Shown here: positions 1-6,367 of the stretch, one piece after another | Position numbering within the stretch: the stretch's first letter is position 1 | Layout of the letters: each line of letters starts with the position of its first letter | From: Acidobacteria bacterium CG_4_9_14_3_um_filter_49_7 | GTDB taxonomy: Bacteria; Acidobacteriota; Holophagae; Thermotomaculales; Thermotomaculaceae | Assembly (NCBI GenBank): GCA_002789615.1 | Contig: PFTO01000069.1 | Span: 1-9,689 of the forward strand | DNA length: 9,689 nucleotides | Reading direction: 5' to 3' | Notes under the pieces: generated by a model | The model's input: only the letters and a program-made list of their open reading frames with translations | Told to the model about the DNA's origin: nothing | Databases searched by the model: none | Made by a program: the position numbers and the translations under genes

Positions 1-428
1 GGCACCATCAGGTATTCAGATAGGCTGATCCCCATGGCCCGAAGCGCGTCCACCTGTTCGGTCACTCGCATGGAGCCGATTTCAGCTGCAATTCCGGACC
101 CCGCCCGACCTGCCACCAGTAATGCAGTTACCACAGGACCCAGTTCCCGGACAATGGAAATTCCGATGATTGTTCCGAGGTAATACTTTGCCCCGAGGAA
201 ACTCAAAGAATAAGATATCTGCACCGCGAATACCATTCCGATAAACAGTGCGGTCACATTTATGAGGGTCAGGGACCGGGTGCCGAGTTTGTACATTTCG
301 TTCCACACCAGCCGATACCGAATATGGCCGAGGAAAATGTGGCGGAACACATTTTTCAACTGGAGCGACAGACCGCCCAGGCTCTTGAGCTTTTGAGCGA
401 ATCGCATTTCAGTCCACTGCATGTTCAT
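1..428 (-). CDS. mlaE: MlaE-family phospholipid ABC transporter permease (partial, 3' end beyond left edge)
   Basis: This is the inner-membrane permease of an Mla-type lipid ABC transporter, which moves phospholipids between the inner membrane and a periplasmic MCE-domain carrier (MlaD). Translating the minus strand from 428 gives 142 complete codons with no stop before the window edge. Family MlaE proteins are about 250-260 residues, so roughly the first half is here. The diagnostic block lies at residues 94-133: RELGPVVTALLVAGRAGSG (94-112), then AAEIGSM and TEQVDALRAMG (123-133). An amphipathic N-terminus (about 8-45) precedes the first membrane segment (about 52-78). ATG codons at 428 and 422 are both possible starts. 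Neither has a clear Shine-Dalgarno, and a TATACT box ends 6 nt before 428. The gene opens a leftward unit in which mlaF and mlaD would be expected, but those are outside the window. The family call is firm; the substrate is inferred from the family. Confidence 0.93.
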   Translation of the reverse strand, partial: MNMQWTEMRFAQKLKSLGGLSLQLKNVFRHIFLGHIRYRLVWNEMYKLGTRSLTLINVTALFIGMVFAVQISYSLSFLGAKYYLGTIIGISIVRELGPVVTALLVAGRAGSGIAAEIGSMRVTEQVDALRAMGISLSEYLMV

Positions 429-434
429 GGGTTC

Positions 435-440
435 AGTATA
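435..440 (-). promoter_or_regulatory. Possible -10 element for mlaE
   Basis: Read on the minus strand this is TATACT, 5 of 6 matches to the housekeeping consensus, ending 6 nt before the ATG at 428. The best -35 match at suitable spacing (TGTACC, 464 to 459) is poor, with 3 of 6 matches. If it is used, transcription would begin at about the start codon and the message would be nearly leaderless, which fits the absence of a visible ribosome-binding site. It is weak as a stand-alone prediction. Confidence 0.3.
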
Positions 441-518
441 GCGAAAAAAATGCGGATTGGTACATAGGATATAGGGCTTTTTATGAAATAATATGACATA
501 ATTCGCTGTGCTATGCCG

Positions 519-525
519 GTGGAGT
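519..525 (+). promoter_or_regulatory. Ribosome-binding site supporting a TTG start
   Basis: The sequence GTGGAG at 519-524 contains a GGAG core (521-524) 6 nt before the TTG at 531. No in-frame ATG near the protein N-terminus would keep the first transmembrane segment. This site is therefore the main reason for accepting a TTG start for the downstream transporter gene. Confidence 0.6.
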
Positions 526-530
526 AGATT

Positions 531-1442
531 TTGAATCGGATTTTTGTGTATACTGCTGCCATATTGCCCATGATTTTCTGGGGCTTGTCCTTTGTCTGGA
601 CAAAAATTATCTTCACCAGTTATGGCCCGGTGACCACGCTGACCTTGCGGCTCATCATCTCCACAATTGTGCTCTCTCTGCTTATCCTGGTGACGGGGAA
701 GCGGGAAAGAATTCAACGGTCTGATCTAAGATTTTTTATTCTGCTGGCTTTTCTGGAACCGTTCTGCTATTTCATCGGGGAAAGCTTTGGACTGAAACTT
801 GTTTCAGCTACCCTTGCCTCCGTAATCATTACGACAATCCCGTTGGTAACCCCTGTTTTTGCCTGGTTTTTGCTGAAAGAACGGTTGACGTGGGTTAACG
901 TTTCGGGTCTGGTGATCTCTTTTCTTGGCGTTGTGGTTATTGTGGTGGGGCGGGACTTTCAGTTAACTGCTTCTCCGGCAGGTCTTCTGCTGCTGGGATT
1001 TGCTGTGCTTTCCGCAGTGGGGTATGGTCTTCTTGTTAAAAAGGTAGTCGGTCGATATTCCTCCCTGACCATCGTGAATGTGCAGAATTTCATTGGAATC
1101 CTGTTCTTTTTGCCCGTTTTCTTTTTAACAGAGTTTCATGACTTCATCTCTGCCAGACCCGGCCTCGATGTGATCCAGGCACTGATGGCATTGGCGGTTT
1201 TATGCTCAGCAGTTGCATTTGTGCTGATGACCATCGCCATACGGGAGATCGGAATCAGCCGCTTCAATGTGTTTACCAATATCATTCCGGTGATTACGGC
1301 GCTGTTTGCCTGGATGGTGCTTGGAGAATCGCTGCATGCCCGGAAACTCATTGGCATTGCCATAGTGATAGCAGGTCTCTTTCTCTCACAGCTGGCTGGA
1401 AAAAGACCTCCTGTAAAAGAAATATTCTTTGTGGAGGGATAA
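531..1442 (+). CDS. EamA/DMT-superfamily drug/metabolite exporter
   Basis: This is a 303-residue inner-membrane protein of the EamA (DUF6) branch of the drug/metabolite transporter superfamily. Members are usually proton- or gradient-driven exporters of amino acids, metabolites or drugs. The sequence shows the typical internal duplication of about ten membrane segments in two EamA repeats (about residues 8-140 and 150-290). Repeat 1 has the WGLSFVWTK signature near residue 17 and ends with PLVTPVFAWFLLKERLTW (104-121) followed by a hydrophobic helix. Repeat 2 ends with the parallel block PVITALFAWMVLGE (253-266) and a final helix before a basic tail (about 291-303). The start is TTG at 531 with a GGAG ribosome site 6 nt upstream. 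The gene is divergent from mlaE and convergent with the ydbH-ynbE-ydbL operon, so it appears to be transcribed alone. The substrate cannot be deduced from the sequence. Confidence 0.9.
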   Translation: MNRIFVYTAAILPMIFWGLSFVWTKIIFTSYGPVTTLTLRLIISTIVLSLLILVTGKRERIQRSDLRFFILLAFLEPFCYFIGESFGLKLVSATLASVIITTIPLVTPVFAWFLLKERLTWVNVSGLVISFLGVVVIVVGRDFQLTASPAGLLLLGFAVLSAVGYGLLVKKVVGRYSSLTIVNVQNFIGILFFLPVFFLTEFHDFISARPGLDVIQALMALAVLCSAVAFVLMTIAIREIGISRFNVFTNIIPVITALFAWMVLGESLHARKLIGIAIVIAGLFLSQLAGKRPPVKEIFFVEG

Positions 1443-1453
1443 GCAGGAAAGAA

Positions 1454-1603
1454 GTGTTCTGTGCGCCTCTGTCCAGTGTTCCGAAAAGACAGAGAAAAGA
1501 GGGGCATATTTCGGGGAATTAATCTCCAAATCTGAATGCAAATGGAAAATTGGTCTTTCCTTTCCCTTTCAGGTCAGAACACAGAAAACGGAATACTGAA
1601 CAC
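1454..1603. repeat. Scattered GTGTTC/GAACAC short repeats in convergent spacer
   Basis: The 168-nt spacer (1443-1610) between the exporter and ydbL encodes nothing convincing. It contains GTGTTCTG at 1454-1461 and CAGTGTTCCG at 1474-1483. Their near reverse complements are CAGAACAC at 1575-1582, CGGAATACTG at 1589-1598 and CTGAACAC at 1596-1603. These copies do not nest into one long hairpin. A related CAGAACACTGAACAC stretch occurs again at 8837-8851, suggesting a short degenerate repeat used in intergenic DNA of this genome. Confidence 0.4.
1467..1494. repeat. Inverted repeat in convergent spacer (possible weak termination structure)
   Basis: CTCTGTC (1467-1473) and GACAGAG (1488-1494) form a perfect 7-bp stem with a 14-nt loop, 25 nt after the transporter stop codon. 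Neither strand shows a run of T after the stem, so this is not a classical intrinsic terminator. Its position between two converging genes is where one would be expected. Confidence 0.35.
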
Positions 1604-1610
1604 CTCTTTC

Positions 1611-1970
1611 TTACTTCCGATACCACCTTCCCTCAGGCGCTTGAATCCAGTGCCCTTTGGGGGAGCGCTCAGCAATCTGAACGGCCCGCTGTTTTCCAAC
1701 AAGTTCAGGGGTGGATCCTGTTTTCTCTGCAATCATCTGATATACCGTGAGTCGGTCAGCGTTTTCGTCGTTCACCACCTGCTGGTTTGGCCGATCGCTG
1801 CTACGGTATTCCAGAAATCCGCGGTTGTTTTCACCAATTAGGCCTTGATTTTTCATGTTTGTGATTACCGGCAGCCGCTTTCTCATTCTTTCCTTGATCG
1901 CGTTCTCGTCCGCAAGGGCGACGGAACCAAAAAGTGCGAAAAAGGTTACGAAAAGGACGATCTTTTTCAT
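1611..1970 (-). CDS. ydbL: YdbL-family (DUF1318) periplasmic protein
   Basis: This is a 119-residue exported protein of the YdbL/DUF1318 family. Residues 1-20 form a signal peptide with a basic MKK start, a Phe/Leu-rich core and a V-A-L-A cleavage site before Asp21, so the mature protein should be periplasmic. The mature part carries family landmarks: a charged helix, the MKNQGLIGENNRGFLEY block near residues 43-59, and a C-terminal GHWIQAPEGRWYRK segment that parallels the Gly/Trp-rich end of E. coli YdbL. In E. coli YdbL modulates the YdbH-YnbE bridge; the same role is inferred here. The start at 1970 is chosen because a GGAGG lies 6 nt upstream and the signal peptide begins there. A longer reading frame extends to 2045 but would bury the signal and overlap ynbE. 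It is the last gene of the operon, 13 nt after ynbE. Confidence 0.88.
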   Translation of the reverse strand: MKKIVLFVTFFALFGSVALADENAIKERMRKRLPVITNMKNQGLIGENNRGFLEYRSSDRPNQQVVNDENADRLTVYQMIAEKTGSTPELVGKQRAVQIAERSPKGHWIQAPEGRWYRK

Positions 1971-1976
1971 AAATAA

Positions 1977-1981
1977 CCTCC
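1977..1981 (-). promoter_or_regulatory. Shine-Dalgarno GGAGG fixing the ydbL start
   Basis: On the minus strand GGAGG sits 6 nt before the ATG at 1970, inside the 13-nt gap after the ynbE stop codon. It decides between the internal ATG with a signal peptide and the longer upstream frame. Confidence 0.7.
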
Positions 1982-1983
1982 GA

Positions 1984-2166
1984 CTATTTTTTGTTTTCAG
2001 GTGCGGCATCCAGATCACCAAAGAAGTTATCCAGTTCCCTGTCAATTTTGACCCGGACTTCCACAGTCACATGTACTGGTTTTATGGTCACTTCATGCTC
2101 CATCTTGATACATGAAACTGTTGCCATTGCCGAGGCAAGTAGCAGGCAGGCCAGAAATGCTTTCAT
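1984..2166 (-). CDS. ynbE: YnbE-family small outer-membrane lipoprotein
   Basis: This is a 60-residue lipoprotein. Residues 1-18 form a lipoprotein signal ending T-V-S before Cys19. The lipobox is slightly atypical at the -3 position (Thr rather than Leu), but the core is otherwise convincing. The residue after the cysteine is Ile, not the Asp that retains lipoproteins in the inner membrane, so outer-membrane location is expected. The 42-residue mature part (IKMEHEVTIKPVHVTVEV and a following acidic/basic tail) resembles E. coli YnbE in size, beta-strand-like pattern and gene position. In E. coli YnbE pairs with the C-terminal end of YdbH to complete a bridge between the two membranes. The ATG at 2166 is preferred over the one at 2190 because GGGAGGG lies just upstream of it. 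The gene begins 24 nt after ydbH ends and is followed by ydbL. Confidence 0.85.
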   Translation of the reverse strand: MKAFLACLLLASAMATVSCIKMEHEVTIKPVHVTVEVRVKIDRELDNFFGDLDAAPENKK

Positions 2167-2169
2167 TTT

Positions 2170-2176
2170 CCCTCCC
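2170..2176 (-). promoter_or_regulatory. Shine-Dalgarno GGGAGGG fixing the ynbE start
   Basis: A strong purine-rich site on the minus strand lies 3-4 nt before the ATG at 2166. The alternative ATG at 2190 has no such site upstream. Starting at 2166 places the lipoprotein signal directly at the N-terminus. Confidence 0.7.
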
Positions 2177-2190
2177 TTTTTCAACCGCAT

Positions 2191-4851
2191 CTATTTGCTT
2201 CTAAATTTAACCTTTCCCTGCTGTTTCAGCAAGCGATTTATGTCAATATCAACAAAATTGAGATCCAGTGTCAGTCCCTGAAGTGACACAAGACGACGAT
2301 TTTGCGGGTCTTTAACAAAATCGCCGACCTTTTCGTCGTAAATAAGTGGGAGTTTCCCGTTGGGTTTGCCATCCAGTTTCAGCAGTAGATTCAGGTTTCC
2401 ATTCCGGCTTTCCAGATTGACCCGGGCCCACTGGTATGTGAAATCCTTAATTGCTTCCTCAGCCAATACCACACCGCCCGTGATATCTTTACTTTCAGCT
2501 ATCTGAATGGTTCCGGCGTTTCCGGGAACAGACTGAAGAAACCCCTTTCCGAAAACGAGATTACCGTCCACAAGACGAAGGGGGATGTATCCACTGACAG
2601 TGCCATCTCCCTTTGCTTTACCATTTCCCATTGCCAGGTTTAATAGAGAAGTGAGTTTCAGCTGGTTGCAATAGATGCCGAAGTCCATGTCCGGTTTTGC
2701 GGAGGAAAGGAGGAAAGAACTTACCGCCATTTCCCCTTCGGCAAAGGTAAATTCTGCGGATTCCACTGAGACCGTGTCTGCGTCCAGTAGTTGAAATCGA
2801 ATTTGGGCGTTCTCAAATATTGCGGGTCCGGCGCTGATCTTCTGAATCGTAGCCTGCTGGGAGGAAAGTGAAGTCATGTTCAGAAGGTTGTTGAATTCAA
2901 TGGAAGATTCAATGCCGCTCACTTTGATGCTGTCGTCCGCTGTGGCCAGTGCCATGTTATGGATATCCAGCCTCGCGGTAGCCTTGGGACTGCTGTCCTT
3001 CGTCATGGTAACTCTACCGGCCATTGCGACCTTTCCCGTTGTGGAGAAACCTTTCAGAGATGAAACAAGCGGGCTCAAATCTGTGCCTTCCGGGAGCTCG
3101 GTTTCCGGCAGATGAAAGTCCATTGCAAAAACCTCATTCTCCCGGGCTGAGCCAAATTCACCCTCAAAAGTCAGCACCAGGGGATGCACCGGGAGTTCTG
3201 CGCCGCCTTCGAATGACATTCCTGTTTTCACCGGTTTCCAAGTGCCGTGAACGTGGAAGAAGGAGATGTCCGGTGTGACGGCCTTTTCAGCAGTGAAACT
3301 GCCTTCATGTTTATTTGGATCCCCTTTAAAATGCGCTTTCCCGGATAATCCGGTAACCTTGTCGCCGTTGCCGTCATCCAGATTGAAACTGCTGAACTCG
3401 CCTTTCATGCTGCTGAGTATTACCCCGTCTTGTCCCATTTTCCCCGCAACCTGAAGGGCAAAGCTGTCACCTTTGGCTATGGCTTTCTGACTGGTCCCGA
3501 TCAGCTTTTTCGCCGAAACGACTGCTGAAAATTTTGCATTTTGTGGATTCCCTGATAGTGTCGCATTGACCGCTACAGTGCCCATGTCCAGTTTTCCTTT
3601 TGCCATGGAAAGAGACAATGGCTGTGACGCATTGGCGAAAAGTGTGAAGTGCGGCAGCTTTTCTTCCATGTTTCCGGTGAACTTCCCCCTGATTTTTACC
3701 GGTACCGTTGTTGCCGGAAGGCCAGGGAAAAGAGTTGAAGTGGCGTCTTTGGGCAGCCGCAGAGTATACTTGCCCTGGACAGCTGGAGTTTTCGTCATGT
3801 TTAGAAGCTGTCCGGACAGTGATATGGTGACTGGAATCGGGGTTTGTATTCTGACTTCCGGGGCAGAGAAACCCAGTATATCCAGTGCTTTACCGTCCAG
3901 TTGGATCGCGGCCGGTGCGGCGAGCACCATCTTTTCCGAAATTAACGAGTGAACTGTTGCGGAAAGTAGGATATCTTCCGGGGTATTTCCAATAATCCTT
4001 GTAGAGAAATGGGCATCCAATGTGAGCAATGTGCCGGAAATGGAGATGTGTGCGTTTTTTGTATCTGCCTCAATTGAACCGTCGGCAGGCTTGCCTTTTG
4101 CCAGGGTGATGGATGCCTTTCCCGAAAGAGTACCCGAAAACGATATCGATTTGTCTGTGACCAATTGGCCGATGAAGCGATCCGGTCCAAATCCATCCCA
4201 GGAAATATTCACATTTCCGTCCAGAGCGGGGAGTTCAAACCTTCCTTCCCCGTGTACCGTGCCTCCCTCCGGGAAAAGGTCTGTTTGAAGTGTTAGCGTA
4301 TTCCCATCGAACCGGCAGACAAGGTTGCCCGGAATTAATAGAGACCCGTACGGGCTTTTCAGAAAAACAAAGGCATTGTCCAGGAAAATATCGGGTATTG
4401 GAGGCAGAGGAGCGGCAGTCTTTGTTTTATCCTCGTTGTGAGCTGCAAATGTTGAAAGGGGCGGGAGTCCCGATATACGGACCTTTCCGTCCCGGTCTAT
4501 CCGCGCATGAATTGTCAATCCCACCACGTGGACCGCGCTGATTTTCCCCTTCAGGATGCCGCTTAACGTATAGGAGACATTTATGTCTGGAAGTATCAGT
4601 TTATTTTCACCCAATTTCCCGATTCTTACATCCCTGAAGTGGGCTCCAGTAAGGCCGAGACTGACCACCTGAACCCGGTTAAGTTTGAGTCCGAATCCGG
4701 CAGCAGTTTCCGTTATTTTCCGTTGAACAGTTCTTTCCAGCGAACGCTCCACCATGGGGACGAACACCAGAAACAGCACACACACCAGTACCAGTGACAG
4801 AAGAAAATAGCGAACACTCGCTTGTATCCTATTCATTATTTTATGGTTCAT
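2191..4851 (-). CDS. ydbH: YdbH-family AsmA-like intermembrane phospholipid-homeostasis protein
   Basis: This 886-residue protein is close in length to E. coli YdbH (about 880). Residues 13-33 form a single N-terminal membrane anchor (YFLLSLVLVCVLFLVF core). The rest is a long, repetitive, beta-strand-rich periplasmic region with alternating hydrophobic residues and frequent Gly/Asn/Asp turns, the pattern of AsmA-like/TAM-type elongated lipid-transfer grooves. The conserved C-terminal YdbH block runs from about residue 755 (YIPLRLVDGNLVFGKGFLQS) to the end and includes a long helix-strand section ending NFVDIDINRLLKQQ. This block carries the old, misleading Pfam label 'dicarboxylate transport'. 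In E. coli YdbH and the lipoprotein YnbE form a bridge that acts redundantly with TamB and YhdP in outer-membrane lipid homeostasis. The same role is inferred here from sequence and identical gene order. ATG at 4851 or 4836 could be the start; neither has a good ribosome site, and the promoter places transcription start almost at 4851. Confidence 0.87.
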   Translation of the reverse strand: MNHKIMNRIQASVRYFLLSLVLVCVLFLVFVPMVERSLERTVQRKITETAAGFGLKLNRVQVVSLGLTGAHFRDVRIGKLGENKLILPDINVSYTLSGILKGKISAVHVVGLTIHARIDRDGKVRISGLPPLSTFAAHNEDKTKTAAPLPPIPDIFLDNAFVFLKSPYGSLLIPGNLVCRFDGNTLTLQTDLFPEGGTVHGEGRFELPALDGNVNISWDGFGPDRFIGQLVTDKSISFSGTLSGKASITLAKGKPADGSIEADTKNAHISISGTLLTLDAHFSTRIIGNTPEDILLSATVHSLISEKMVLAAPAAIQLDGKALDILGFSAPEVRIQTPIPVTISLSGQLLNMTKTPAVQGKYTLRLPKDATSTLFPGLPATTVPVKIRGKFTGNMEEKLPHFTLFANASQPLSLSMAKGKLDMGTVAVNATLSGNPQNAKFSAVVSAKKLIGTSQKAIAKGDSFALQVAGKMGQDGVILSSMKGEFSSFNLDDGNGDKVTGLSGKAHFKGDPNKHEGSFTAEKAVTPDISFFHVHGTWKPVKTGMSFEGGAELPVHPLVLTFEGEFGSARENEVFAMDFHLPETELPEGTDLSPLVSSLKGFSTTGKVAMAGRVTMTKDSSPKATARLDIHNMALATADDSIKVSGIESSIEFNNLLNMTSLSSQQATIQKISAGPAIFENAQIRFQLLDADTVSVESAEFTFAEGEMAVSSFLLSSAKPDMDFGIYCNQLKLTSLLNLAMGNGKAKGDGTVSGYIPLRLVDGNLVFGKGFLQSVPGNAGTIQIAESKDITGGVVLAEEAIKDFTYQWARVNLESRNGNLNLLLKLDGKPNGKLPLIYDEKVGDFVKDPQNRRLVSLQGLTLDLNFVDIDINRLLKQQGKVKFRSK

Positions 4852-4857
4852 ACCGTA

Positions 4858-4886
4858 ATTCTACCCGTAAACCTTCATGTTGTCAA
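4858..4886 (-). promoter_or_regulatory. Near-consensus housekeeping promoter for ydbH-ynbE-ydbL
   Basis: On the minus strand the -35 is TTGACA (4886 to 4881, 6 of 6 matches). A 17-nt spacer (4880 to 4864) leads to the -10 TAGAAT (4863 to 4858, 5 of 6). The predicted transcription start, about 6-7 nt further, falls at or next to the ATG at 4851. The transcript would then be leaderless, or the real start would be the ATG at 4836 with a leader of about 15 nt. Confidence 0.75.
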
Positions 4887-4963
4887 ACGGCTTTGCAGTT
4901 CGAATAGAGGTGATGAAAAGACAGATAAAGGACAACTGGATTGTCTTTTCCGAATCCTGTCTG

Positions 4964-4993
4964 AACTCAAACTCAGACTCAAACTTAAACTTG
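4964..4993. repeat. Five tandem degenerate hexamers upstream of the radical SAM gene
   Basis: The 30 bases here read as five consecutive hexamers: AACTCA, AACTCA, GACTCA, AACTTA, AACTTG. They lie in the 202-nt divergent spacer (4852-5053) between ydbH and the AhbD-like gene, ending 60 nt before the ATG at 5054. They could be an array of binding half-sites on one DNA face at about two-copy intervals, or simple slippage-derived repeats. Confidence 0.6.
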
Positions 4994-5053
4994 TCTCATT
5001 CGGGAGGGTAGTGTAAGGTATAGCCCGGAAGAAAAACAGAGCTGGAGGGGCTT

Positions 5054-6112
5054 ATGCGTGGAGAACTGAAATGGATCGCCTGGGAAACAACACCGAGATG
5101 TAACTTGTCCTGCGTGCATTGCCGCTCATCCTCAACCATGCACATGCCGGAGGTGATGGATACCAAACAGGCGCTGTCGGTACTGGATAAAATTGGCGAT
5201 TTCTGCAGTCCGGTGGTGGTATTGTCCGGGGGTGAACCCCTTCTTCGAAAGGATATTTTTGAGCTGGCACAATATGGAACAGACAAGGGTTTTCGGATGT
5301 GCATGGCCACAAACGGCACCCTCATCAATGACACACATTGCGAAAAAATGATTGAAACCGGCATCAAGATGGTGTCATTGAGCCTGGACGGCAGCACGGT
5401 AGAGATTCACGATAATTTCCGGAATCACAAGGGCGCGTACGCTGGCGTGATGCGCGGAATTGAGTTTCTGAAGAAGCATAATATTCCGTTTCTCATCAAT
5501 TCTTCTTTCACCAAGAGAAACCAGAAGGATATGGAAAACACATACAGACTGGCCAAGGAACTGGGCGCCACGGCATGGTATATGTTCATGATTGTCCCCA
5601 CCGGTCGGGGGGAAGATGTGATGAGCGAATTGATTGATACAAAGGATTACGATGATATCCTCCGCTGGCATTACAGACTGGAGCAGCAGGAAAATGAAAT
5701 TCTGGTACGGCCCACCTGTGCCCCTCACTACTATCGGATTTACATGGAAGAAGCCATGAAGGAAAAGAAGTCTGCCAAACGGCGAAACCTTACCTTCTCC
5801 ACCGGCGCCAACAAGGGCTGCGTGGCCGGGCAGACCATCTGCCTGATCCGATCCGACGGTGAGGTGTTGCCCTGTTCTTATTTCCCCGTTTCAGGCGGAA
5901 ATATATTCACACAATCCATGGAAGAGATCTGGAACTCAAAACTGTTCCTTGAGATGCGGGACTTTGATGTTTACAAGGGCAAGTGCGGGGTGTGTGAGTA
6001 TCGGGGAGTCTGTGGCGGCTGCCGGGCACGGGCATATGCTGTGACAGGGGATTACCTGGACCCTGAACCTTTCTGCGACTACGAGCCCGGACATCTGAAA
6101 GATGATAAATAG
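5054..6112 (+). CDS. ahbD: AhbD-like radical SAM/SPASM heme b synthase
   Basis: This is a 352-residue radical SAM enzyme. In the siroheme-dependent (Ahb) route, AhbD performs the last step, decarboxylating the two propionates of Fe-coproporphyrin III to give heme b. The N-terminal IAWETTPRCNLSCVHCR (residues 8-24) holds the CxxxCxxC cluster ligands Cys16, Cys20 and Cys23, and SGGEP (58-62) contacts S-adenosylmethionine. A TCAPHYYR motif follows in the middle. The C-terminal SPASM region supplies Cys256, Cys263, Cys274, Cys311, Cys314, Cys320, Cys323 and Cys341, a full set for auxiliary iron-sulfur clusters. The WE-T--CNL-C-HCR start, the length and the CGGCRARAY---GD segment fit AhbD better than AhbC or NirJ, but those relatives, or another SPASM maturase, cannot be excluded by eye. 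GGAGGGG lies just before the ATG at 5054. The gene is divergent from ydbH and upstream of a sensor kinase and hemE on the same strand. Confidence 0.75.
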   Translation: MRGELKWIAWETTPRCNLSCVHCRSSSTMHMPEVMDTKQALSVLDKIGDFCSPVVVLSGGEPLLRKDIFELAQYGTDKGFRMCMATNGTLINDTHCEKMIETGIKMVSLSLDGSTVEIHDNFRNHKGAYAGVMRGIEFLKKHNIPFLINSSFTKRNQKDMENTYRLAKELGATAWYMFMIVPTGRGEDVMSELIDTKDYDDILRWHYRLEQQENEILVRPTCAPHYYRIYMEEAMKEKKSAKRRNLTFSTGANKGCVAGQTICLIRSDGEVLPCSYFPVSGGNIFTQSMEEIWNSKLFLEMRDFDVYKGKCGVCEYRGVCGGCRARAYAVTGDYLDPEPFCDYEPGHLKDDK

Positions 6113-6310
6113 TTTTGTTCAACAGTTTTCCTTAATGGATGATTTGAATATCAGAAATTGAGTGCACTTGCGCGAGATAGATCCAAATTTCTCATAGATG
6201 GTATAAAAAATATACATAAAAATAGAATTTTACCTCATGTTGGATGAAAATATGAAATAACATAACATTAAGGTGTGCAGGAAGTTGCATATGCTTATCC
6301 TTAAAAAGTT
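6113..6310. other. AT-rich intergenic spacer before the kinase promoter
   Basis: This stretch has no convincing coding frame or RNA gene. It is clearly more AT-rich than the flanking genes, especially from about 6190, where A-tracts occur (for example GTATA-AAAAA-TATAC at 6201-6215, a 5-bp inverted repeat). A second small dyad pairs AGAAATT (about 6153-6159) with AATTTCT (about 6187-6193). No strong GC hairpin with a T-run follows ahbD. The region may act as an upstream activating or nucleoid-protein binding region for the promoter that follows. Confidence 0.4.
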
Positions 6311-6338
6311 TTGACTAAAACGAGAATTTCGGTATAAT
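6311..6338 (+). promoter_or_regulatory. Near-perfect housekeeping promoter for the sensor kinase
   Basis: The -35 is TTGACT (6311-6316, 5 of 6 matches), the spacer 16 nt, and the -10 TATAAT (6333-6338, 6 of 6). Transcription should begin at about 6344-6346. This leaves a leader of about 23 nt before the ATG at 6368 but only about 11 nt before a TTG at 6356, which favours the ATG. The kinase therefore does not depend on read-through from ahbD. Confidence 0.75.
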
Positions 6339-6367
6339 AATGGAAAACTTGAATTTTGGGTCGGTGT

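Noticed and set aside
1536..1841. A 101-residue plus-strand open frame at the 3' end of ydbL
   Set aside because: Most of it is antisense to the YdbL coding region, which has a signal peptide, a strong ribosome site and family motifs. The first 75 bases lie in the repeat-bearing spacer.
3566..3952. A 128-residue plus-strand open frame inside ydbH
   Set aside because: It is antisense to the coherent YdbH frame, has low-complexity composition and shows no family resemblance.
2191..4851. YdbH as a dicarboxylate transporter, as the old family label suggests
   Set aside because: The protein has a single N-terminal membrane helix and a very long beta-rich periplasmic part, with ynbE and ydbL beside it. 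Nothing resembles a multi-helix transporter, so the AsmA-like role is preferred.
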